A DNA stretch of 40,191 nucleotides, from contig CAZIXE010000035.1 of assembly GCA_964543235.1 (NCBI GenBank), positions 1-40,191 on the forward strand, read 5' to 3'. This stretch comes from JANMMJ01 sp964543235 (GTDB lineage Bacteria > Pseudomonadota > Alphaproteobacteria > Rhizobiales > Aestuariivirgaceae). Below the pieces are notes generated by a model. It was given only the letters and a program-made list of their open reading frames with translations, ran no database searches and was not told the origin of the DNA. Position numbers and translations under genes: made by a program. Position 1 is the first letter of the stretch. Each line of letters begins with the position of its first letter. Shown one piece after another: positions 34,610 to 40,191 of this stretch.

Positions 34610-35986
34610 ATGTTGAACAGGCGTTCCCTGCTGGCCGGCGGCTTTGTTGTAACAGCCATGGCGCGATCGGCCGGGGCCAGGGCAGATGAACCGTCTGCGG
34701 TTCTTGAATTTGCGGCACGGCAGGTGCCACTGCTCGGGCCGGACGGCCCGTTTACGACCGTCTGGGCTGCTGGCGGAACCTGGCCTCCGCCCGTCTTGCG
34801 GGCCAGGCAGGGTGAGCCCTTCACCGTGCGTCTGCGCAACCTGCTCGATCAGGACATCGCATTGCACTGGTATGGTGTGCGCGCTGCCGCGGACGTCATG
34901 AGCGTCAGGGTTGCGGCAGGTTCTGAAAATGCGCTGGACTGTACATTCACCCCGCCGGATGCCGGCACTTTCTGTTTCGGCCCGATTGCGGACGTCTCGC
35001 TGCTGCGCGAAATGGGCGTCTACGGCCTCCTGGTGGTTGAGGAGCGCAACGGTCTGGGCGAACTCCATGACGTGCCGCTGATCATCGATGACTGGAGAGT
35101 CACCGATGCCGGACGGATCGATCCCGAGAGTTTCGGGTCGCTCGAGGATGCCATCGGCCAGGGCCGGCTGGGCAATTGGTTTACCATCAACGGCGCTTCC
35201 CGGCCGCGAATCGCGGTACCGCGCGCAAGGGTTGCCCGCCTGCGCCTCCTCAATGCCGCCAACGTCCGCACCATGTCGCTGCTCTTCAAGGGCGCTGACC
35301 CCCTGGTGGCGGCCCTGGACGGCCAGCCCATCGCCCCGCGCAGCATCGGCGCCGCGCCGCTCGTCTTGGCGCCAATGCAGCGCTGTGACCTGCTGCTGCC
35401 GGAGGGCGACGAGGATGTAACTGTCGCTCTCGACCTGTTCGAGGATGTTGTGGAACTCGCCCATCTGTTTCGCACGGGGGAGGCCGGCGCCGCAACACTG
35501 CCCGACAATTTCCGGCTCCCGGCCAATCCGGTCCCACTGGCGGGCGGTACCGGTGAGATCGTCACCGCGCCATTGATCATTGAAGGCGGCGCTGGCGGGG
35601 GCATGAAGTCGGCTCGTGTCGATGGTCAAGTTATGGAACTTCGCGCCCTCCTGGAGCAAGGCCTGGCCTGGTCGCTCAATGGCACCGCAGGCATGGCCCG
35701 GGAGGCTTGGCTCGAGGTTACGAAGGGCACGCAGGTGAGGATAGAATTGGACAACCGCACGCGGTTCGAGCAACCGCTGCACATCCACGGCCATGTTTGG
35801 CGGATCGAGGAGCAGGACGGCAAACCTCTGGCCGACGCGCCCTGGCGGGATACCGTAACGGTAGGCGCTGGCAAGAAGTCCGTGCTCGGCTTTGTGGCCG
35901 ACAATCCAGGCCGCTGGGGACTCCACAGCTCGATCGCCGAGCGCATGGATGCAGGCCTCATGACATCGTTCATCGTGCGTGCTTGA
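34610..35986 (+). CDS. Tat-exported multicopper-oxidase-fold protein lacking most copper ligands
   Basis: The 458-residue protein has a twin-arginine signal (NRRSLLAGG, cleaved near ARA-DE) and three cupredoxin domains. The four copper motifs are degraded. HWHG is HWYG (near residue 85), the HSH motif is FCFGPI, and the C-terminal HCHI-x3-H motif is LHSSIAERMDAGLM with the type 1 Cys replaced by Ser. Only HIHGH is kept. A catalytic laccase role is therefore unlikely; a structural role like FtsP/SufI is a better guess. GAGG lies 9 bases before the ATG. Confidence 0.85.
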   Translation: MLNRRSLLAGGFVVTAMARSAGARADEPSAVLEFAARQVPLLGPDGPFTTVWAAGGTWPPPVLRARQGEPFTVRLRNLLDQDIALHWYGVRAAADVMSVRVAAGSENALDCTFTPPDAGTFCFGPIADVSLLREMGVYGLLVVEERNGLGELHDVPLIIDDWRVTDAGRIDPESFGSLEDAIGQGRLGNWFTINGASRPRIAVPRARVARLRLLNAANVRTMSLLFKGADPLVAALDGQPIAPRSIGAAPLVLAPMQRCDLLLPEGDEDVTVALDLFEDVVELAHLFRTGEAGAATLPDNFRLPANPVPLAGGTGEIVTAPLIIEGGAGGGMKSARVDGQVMELRALLEQGLAWSLNGTAGMAREAWLEVTKGTQVRIELDNRTRFEQPLHIHGHVWRIEEQDGKPLADAPWRDTVTVGAGKKSVLGFVADNPGRWGLHSSIAERMDAGLMTSFIVRA

Positions 35987-36069
35987 TCCCATTTACACCC
36001 GCCGCTTGGGTGGCATAAGCTGCATCAATGGCTTGGATGACATGGGCCATGGGTATAAGGGAGCAAACA

Positions 36070-36864
36070 ATGAAGCTTACACGTCGCGTAGTGATGACGG
36101 CCGCAGCCGTAGCGGTGCTCGGCCTCACTGCACAGGCACAGGCCGCCGGTCTCAAATTCGGGGTTGCCGCTGAGCCCTATCCGCCATTTTCTTCCAAGGA
36201 TGCTTCCGGCAAGTGGGTCGGCTGGGAAATTGATCTGATGAACGCCCTTTGCGCGGAAATGAAGGAAGAGTGTGAACTTACCGAAGTCGCCTGGGACGGC
36301 ATCATCCCGGCACTCACGTCCAAGCAGATCGACGTGATCTTCTCGTCGATGTCGATCACTGCCGAACGCAAGCAGACCATCAATTTCTCCTCCATGTATT
36401 ACAACACCCCGACGGTGATCATCGGCCCCAAGGACGGCGACATGGACATCAGTCCTGAACATCTGAAGGGCAAGATCATCGGCGTGCAGGTTTCCACGGT
36501 GCATGAGAAATATGTGCAGAAATATTTCGGCGGCGGTTCCGAGGTCAAGACATATGCAACGCAGGATGAAGCCAACAACGACCTGGCGGCTGGGCGGCTC
36601 GACTATGTTCAGGCCGATGGATCGGCACTCGACGCGTTCCTGCAGACCGACCAGGGCAAGGCCTGCTGCGAGTTGAAAGGCCAGGTGCCGGACGATCCGG
36701 AAATCCTTGGCGAAGGTGTGGGGGCCGGGGTCCGCAAGGAAGATGCCGCACTGCTTGAGAAGATCAATGCAGCCATTGCCGCTCTCGCCAAGGCCGACAA
36801 GTTCGACGAGATTACTGCCAACTATCCTGAACTCGTCGGCAAGATGATCGTTCCGCAACCCTGA
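36070..36864 (+). CDS. Polar amino acid ABC transporter, periplasmic binding protein
   Basis: Family 3 solute-binding protein of 264 residues with a signal peptide (KLTRRVVMTAAAVAVLGLTA, cleavage at AQA-AG). It shows the amino acid pocket pattern: FGVAAEPYPPF, GWEIDLMNALC, a Cys pair likely forming a disulfide (CAEMKEEC), SITAERKQTINFS with the carboxylate-binding Arg, and GVQVSTVHEKY. It resembles the Lys/Arg/Orn or opine-binding group. ATG at 36070 follows AAGGGAG by 7 bases; an upstream ATG at 36028 is less likely. A strong hairpin separates it from the permease genes. Confidence 0.9.
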   Translation: MKLTRRVVMTAAAVAVLGLTAQAQAAGLKFGVAAEPYPPFSSKDASGKWVGWEIDLMNALCAEMKEECELTEVAWDGIIPALTSKQIDVIFSSMSITAERKQTINFSSMYYNTPTVIIGPKDGDMDISPEHLKGKIIGVQVSTVHEKYVQKYFGGGSEVKTYATQDEANNDLAAGRLDYVQADGSALDAFLQTDQGKACCELKGQVPDDPEILGEGVGAGVRKEDAALLEKINAAIAALAKADKFDEITANYPELVGKMIVPQP

Positions 36865-36871
36865 GGACGGT

Positions 36872-36898
36872 GCGGCCCGTAACGCTGTTGCGGGCCGC
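36872..36898 (+). terminator. Strong intercistronic hairpin after the binding-protein gene
   Basis: Inverted repeat with arms GCGGCCCG and CGGGCCGC, extended inside by T-G and AAC/GTT pairs to a GCT loop (12 pairs, 3-base loop). There is no T tract, so it is more likely an attenuating or 3'-end-stabilising structure that raises binding-protein mRNA over permease mRNA than a complete terminator. Confidence 0.65.
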
Positions 36899-36912
36899 CT
36901 CCCTGCGGCGGC

Positions 36913-37635
36913 ATGGCCACGAAACCGGGTTTTCCAGAAGTTTTCGGCTTCGGCCCGACGGGCTATGGTGACGAACTCCTGTGGGGCGCGGCGATGTCCA
37001 TTGGCATCGCATTGTTCGCCTATACGCTTGGCCTGCTCATCGGCATCATCGGCGCAATCTGCAAGCTCTACGGCAGCAAGCTCACCCGCACGATACTCGA
37101 GGGCTATACCACACTGGTCCGTGCGGTCCCTGAGCTCGTGTTGATCCTGCTGCTGTTTTACGCAGGCACAGCCTCGCTCAATGTTCTCCTTGAAAAGTTC
37201 GGCTTCGGCAGCGTGTCGATCAATGGCTTCATCGCAGCGGTGGTGGTACTCGGCTTTGTGCAGGGAGCCTATTCGACGGAGGTGCTGCGCGCTGCGATCC
37301 AGGCAATTCCCATTGGCCAGCTCGAAGCGGCGCGGGCCTACGGCATGTCGCCCTGGCTCGAGTTCAAGCGCATCACCTTGCCCTCATTGCTGCCCTTTGC
37401 GCTGCCCGGCCTCGCCAATCTCTGGCTCATCTGCACGAAGGATACTGCGCTCATTGCGGTCGTCGGCTACACGGAACTGGCGCTGGCCACGCGTCAGGCT
37501 GCCGGCAACACCAAGATGTATTTTGGGTTCTTCCTCGTTGCTGGCGCGATTTATCTTGTCATCAGCCTGCTCTCCCAGCGGGGCTTCAATATGCTCGAGA
37601 CGCGGGTCCGCCGCGGCCAGCGTCGACAGGTGTGA
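36913..37635 (+). CDS. Amino acid ABC transporter permease (HisM/HisQ type), first
   Basis: Inner-membrane permease of 240 residues with about five transmembrane helices. The cytoplasmic EAA loop (LEAARAYGMSPWLEFKRITLP, about 137-157) contacts the ATPase. The N-terminus has the family's RAVPELVLILLLFY segment. The ribosome site at the ATG is weak. It is followed after 9 bases by the second permease. Confidence 0.9.
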   Translation: MATKPGFPEVFGFGPTGYGDELLWGAAMSIGIALFAYTLGLLIGIIGAICKLYGSKLTRTILEGYTTLVRAVPELVLILLLFYAGTASLNVLLEKFGFGSVSINGFIAAVVVLGFVQGAYSTEVLRAAIQAIPIGQLEAARAYGMSPWLEFKRITLPSLLPFALPGLANLWLICTKDTALIAVVGYTELALATRQAAGNTKMYFGFFLVAGAIYLVISLLSQRGFNMLETRVRRGQRRQV

Positions 37636-37644
37636 GGCGCTGCC

Positions 37645-38442
37645 ATGGGGTGGACAATCGCCAAGAACATTATCAAGTACGGGATCATCGGTATCCTCTG
37701 CGCCCTGGTGCTGCTGATCGCCTATTGGCTGGCCTTTGCCTCACGCTGGGACTGGATTTTCAGTTATCTGCCGCTACTGCTGAAGGGCTTGTGGCTGACC
37801 ATCTTGCTGCTGGTTTTGTCGGGGGTTCTGGGTTTCATCCTCGCCGTACCGATCGGTCTTGTGCAGGTCACCGGGCCCCTGTGGTTGGCGCTCCTGGCCA
37901 GGGGCTTCTGCACGGTGATCCGTGGCACCCCGCTGCTCGTGCAACTGTGGCTCATCTATTATGGTCTCGGCGCCCTGTTTCCGCAGATCGCGGCGGCCTA
38001 CCCGGAGTTTCGCCAGAACTTCCTGTGGCTGATCCGTCTCGACGCCTTCTACTACGCGCTCCTCGCCTTCACGTTGAGCTTTGCCGGTTACGAGGGCGAA
38101 GTGATGCGGGGCGCCTTCCTGGGCGTGCCGCGCGGCGAAATCGAGGCAGCACGGGCCTTTGGCATGTCGCCCTGGAAGGTGGTGACGCGGGTTTGGTTCC
38201 CGCGCGCGGTGAGGCTGGTGCTCCCGACGCTTGCCGGCGAGACGGTGCTGCAGCTCAAGTCGACGCCTCTTGCATTCACCGTGACCGTGATGGATCTCAT
38301 GGGAGTCACGTCGAAGATCCGCCAGGATACCTACAACACTTTTGAACCGCTGATGCTTCTGGCCGTGATCTACATGTGCCTTACTTTCATCATCGTCTGG
38401 CTGTTCAAGCGCATTGAACTCATGGTACCGCAGAAACGATGA
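37645..38442 (+). CDS. Amino acid ABC transporter permease, second
   Basis: Second membrane subunit, 265 residues. It has the HAAT-family segment VIRGTPLLVQLWLIYYG and an EAA loop IEAARAFGMSPWKVVTRVWFP. GAGG lies 7 bases upstream of the ATG. The stop overlaps the start of the M20 peptidase gene (ATGA). The cognate ATP-binding subunit is absent from the window. Confidence 0.9.
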   Translation: MGWTIAKNIIKYGIIGILCALVLLIAYWLAFASRWDWIFSYLPLLLKGLWLTILLLVLSGVLGFILAVPIGLVQVTGPLWLALLARGFCTVIRGTPLLVQLWLIYYGLGALFPQIAAAYPEFRQNFLWLIRLDAFYYALLAFTLSFAGYEGEVMRGAFLGVPRGEIEAARAFGMSPWKVVTRVWFPRAVRLVLPTLAGETVLQLKSTPLAFTVTVMDLMGVTSKIRQDTYNTFEPLMLLAVIYMCLTFIIVWLFKRIELMVPQKR

Positions 38443-39602
38443 TCGAGGACCACATCAGGGGCTTCGCCGAAGAGCTCGTGGCGATCCGGCATGACCTCCA
38501 CATGCATCCGGAACTGCTGTTCGAGCTGCCGCGTACCAGCGCGGTCGTGGCCCGCGAACTCAGGCGGTACGGCTACGAGGTGACGACCGGCATCGCCCGG
38601 ACCGGCGTGGTGGCGACGCTCAGGAACGGCACGAGCACGCGAAGCATCGGCCTGCGGGCTGACATGGATGCCTTGCCGATCCATGAGACGACCAACCTTC
38701 CCTATGCCAGCCGCACGCCGGGGCTGATGCATGCGTGCGGCCATGATGGACACACTACCATGCTGCTTGGCGCAGCGCGCTATCTCGCCGAAACCCGCAA
38801 GTTCGACGGTACCGTGCACCTGATATTCCAGCCTGCGGAAGAAGATATCGGCGGCGCCAAGCGGATGATCGAAGAGGGAGTCTTCGAGCGGTTTCCCTGC
38901 GACGCCGTGTTCGCCCTGCACAACATGCCGGGCGATGAACCCGGGCAGATCTCGGTAAGACCTGGACCGATCACCGCCGCGGTTGACATCGTCAAGGTCG
39001 TGGTGCGGGGTGTGGCGGGCCACGGCGCCCTGCCGCATACAGCCGTCGATCCCGTTGTGGCCGCGTCCGCCATCGTCATGGCACTGCAAAGCATCGTGGC
39101 GCGCAACGTCGATCCGCATGATTCGGCGGTCGTCACGGTTGGCGGCTTCAACGCCGGATCGCTCGCCACCCAGATCCCGGAGGACGCGACGCTGAGCATC
39201 GGCGTGCGCACCTGTAACAATAACGTGCGCAACCTCATGAAGCGGCGCATTCCCGAGTTGATCCGGGCCCAGGCCCGCTCCTTCGGCTGCGAGGCTGATA
39301 TCGATTTCGGCCATGGCTATGCCTATCCGCCCGGCGTCAATACGCCCAGGGAAGCCGCCTTTGTGCGCGAATTGGCAATCGAGATGGGGCAGGACCCGGA
39401 AAAGATTGATCTGCGCGGGCCTATTATGTTCTCCGAGGACTTTGCCTATATGCAGGAAGTCGTGCCTTCCTGCTATTTCGGGTTTGGGAACGGGCCGAGC
39501 AAGAGCCTCCATGACCCGGGCTATGACTTCAACGACGAACTGCTGATCAAGGGGCCGGCCATGTGGGGCCGGCTCGTTGAGAAGTACTTGGCCCGGGCGT
39601 AA
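38439..39602 (+). CDS. M20-family amidohydrolase (HipO-like)
   Basis: Metal-dependent amidohydrolase of 387 residues, of the hippurate hydrolase / N-acyl amino acid hydrolase group. It has RADMDALP (Asp75-Asp77), the metal motif HACGHDGHT with Cys100 and His102, QPAEED (Glu134-Glu135), the dimerisation-domain GVAGHGALPH, and SEDFAYM near the end. Translational coupling with the uptake permeases suggests it cleaves a modified or conjugated amino acid that the transporter imports (inference). Confidence 0.92.
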   Translation: MIEDHIRGFAEELVAIRHDLHMHPELLFELPRTSAVVARELRRYGYEVTTGIARTGVVATLRNGTSTRSIGLRADMDALPIHETTNLPYASRTPGLMHACGHDGHTTMLLGAARYLAETRKFDGTVHLIFQPAEEDIGGAKRMIEEGVFERFPCDAVFALHNMPGDEPGQISVRPGPITAAVDIVKVVVRGVAGHGALPHTAVDPVVAASAIVMALQSIVARNVDPHDSAVVTVGGFNAGSLATQIPEDATLSIGVRTCNNNVRNLMKRRIPELIRAQARSFGCEADIDFGHGYAYPPGVNTPREAAFVRELAIEMGQDPEKIDLRGPIMFSEDFAYMQEVVPSCYFGFGNGPSKSLHDPGYDFNDELLIKGPAMWGRLVEKYLARA

Positions 39603-39612
39603 ACCGCCCGGG
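39592..39612. terminator. Hairpin across the stop codon between convergent genes
   Basis: Arms CCCGGGCG and CGCCCGGG around a TAAAC loop that contains the amidohydrolase stop codon; the cytochrome c gene ends 4 bases beyond it. It could act on both strands, but no T tract follows. Confidence 0.5.
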
Positions 39613-39615
39613 ACA

Positions 39616-40035
39616 CTAATCCTGAAGCTCCCTGATGTGATCGACGAGGGCGCGGATCTTCTGCTCCGTCGACAGGTCCGTGGCAGGATCTCGGGCCTTG
39701 GCGCCGCGGTGCTGCTCCGAGAAATAGGTCCCCCAGACCGGCATGTCGCGGCTGCCATGGGCGCGGACTGCAAGGCGTCCGTCAATCACACCGTAAATAT
39801 AGTCGTAGGGAAAGACCCCCTTGTGGCGCTCCGTCAGCGTGCCAAGCGGTTGCGGCTTCACCGCCAGGGCGCCGGCCACCGGCCCATCGCCTTGGCCGTC
39901 AAAGCCATGGCAGGGCGCGCAATTGGACCGGAACAGGGCAGTCGCGTCGAAATCGGCCTTGCCGGCGCCACGGGCCGGCGCAGTGAGCATCCCGGCAACC
40001 ATGCTGGCAGACATGAGGATGAGAAACATTCGCAT
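39616..40035 (-). CDS. Periplasmic c-type cytochrome
   Basis: Small soluble cytochrome c of 139 residues: signal peptide (MFLILMSASMVAGMLTAPARG), a single haem site CAPCH near residue 39 followed by GFDGQGDGP, and a probable Met ligand in DMPVWG. Electron partner unknown. ATG at 40035 is used; ATG at 40029 is the other possible start, and a longer reading to 40083 would disrupt the signal peptide. Confidence 0.85.
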   Translation of the reverse strand: MRMFLILMSASMVAGMLTAPARGAGKADFDATALFRSNCAPCHGFDGQGDGPVAGALAVKPQPLGTLTERHKGVFPYDYIYGVIDGRLAVRAHGSRDMPVWGTYFSEQHRGAKARDPATDLSTEQKIRALVDHIRELQD

Positions 40036-40136
40036 TCGGCACTGCCCTAGATCACCGTTCCGCGTGTAGCAGATAGGGGGCAATGCCGCCGCTGCCCATG
40101 ACGCAGATCAACCGGCAGTGTATTCGCACACAAAAT

Positions 40137-40191
40137 TGGTGAGCCCGGATGGGATCGAACCATCGACCCTCTGATTAAAAGTCAGATGCTC
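40137..40191 (-). tRNA. tRNA-Lys(UUU), partial (5' end beyond window)
   Basis: The minus strand shows an anticodon arm with 5-pair stem TCTGA/TCAGA and loop CTTTTAA (anticodon TTT at 40179-40177). A T arm GATGG/CCATC with TTCGATC follows, then acceptor strand CGGGCTC, discriminator A and an encoded CCA (40139-40137). The D arm and 5' acceptor strand lie outside the window. Confidence 0.93.

Noticed and set aside
33687..34730. 347-residue minus-strand frame opposite panB
   Set aside because: panB is unambiguous on the plus strand; the antisense frame has no features.
34490..35992. 500-residue open frame on the minus strand opposite the oxidase-fold gene
   Set aside because: Longer than the sense gene but with no recognisable domain; the sense frame has a Tat signal, ribosome site and family motifs. 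Antisense frames stay open here because of the GC-rich third positions.
38370..39785. 471-residue minus-strand frame opposite the M20 peptidase gene
   Set aside because: No motifs or ribosome site; the plus strand encodes a complete M20 enzyme.

Overview
The window looks like a chromosomal segment of a GC-rich alphaproteobacterium, most likely a member of the Hyphomicrobiales (Rhizobiales). The evidence is the aerobic cobalamin gene order cbtB-cbtA-cobW-cobN-cobO behind a B12 riboswitch, the alphaproteobacterial LexA operator type GTTC-N7-GTTC in front of lexA, and the rhizobial flavour of the SerC-like, PanB and SPOR proteins. There is no insertion sequence, prophage, CRISPR array or rRNA. 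One tRNA-Lys is cut by the right edge.

Layout. 1-508 is a small secreted protein of unknown function. 512-6757 (minus strand) is a tightly overlapping cobalt uptake and cobalamin operon under a riboswitch at about 6800-6990. A Rieske oxygenase diverges from it at 7096-8316. 8456-15946 (plus strand) holds a type I secretion ABC transporter and membrane-fusion protein, a GT1-type glycosyltransferase, a two-domain cupin, a TPR-SPOR envelope protein and a DUF502 membrane protein. 15924-18799 (minus) is recG and lexA with two SOS boxes. 19124-20588 (minus) is an SDR plus 2-keto-4-pentenoate hydratase-like pair, with a truncated SDR relic just upstream. A methyltransferase (plus) and an acetamidase/formamidase-like enzyme (minus) follow.

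22820-25765 (plus) carries an NfeD-slipin pair and a 193-residue RTX protein. Facing these is an 86-residue Pro/Ala-rich ORF (minus) ending in a type I secretion-like Asp-hydrophobic tail. guaA follows (plus). 27781-32294 (minus) holds two tandem ParA-like ATPases and a 992-residue fusion of a phosphoserine aminotransferase-like domain with a D-2-hydroxyacid (phosphoglycerate) dehydrogenase-like domain. 32498-35986 (plus) holds two NnrU-family membrane proteins, panB and a Tat-exported multicopper-oxidase-fold protein that has lost most copper ligands. 36070-39602 (plus) is a polar amino acid ABC uptake operon (binding protein, two permeases, M20 peptidase) without its ATPase. A cytochrome c and the partial tRNA-Lys close the window (minus).

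The best candidates for something undescribed are the aminotransferase-dehydrogenase fusion, the paired ParA-like ATPases with one degenerate P-loop, the copper-less oxidase fold, and the possible type I secretion network (transporter at 8.5-11.5 kb, RTX protein and small DTVI-tailed protein at 25-26 kb). All functions are read from sequence motifs only; no database search was possible.
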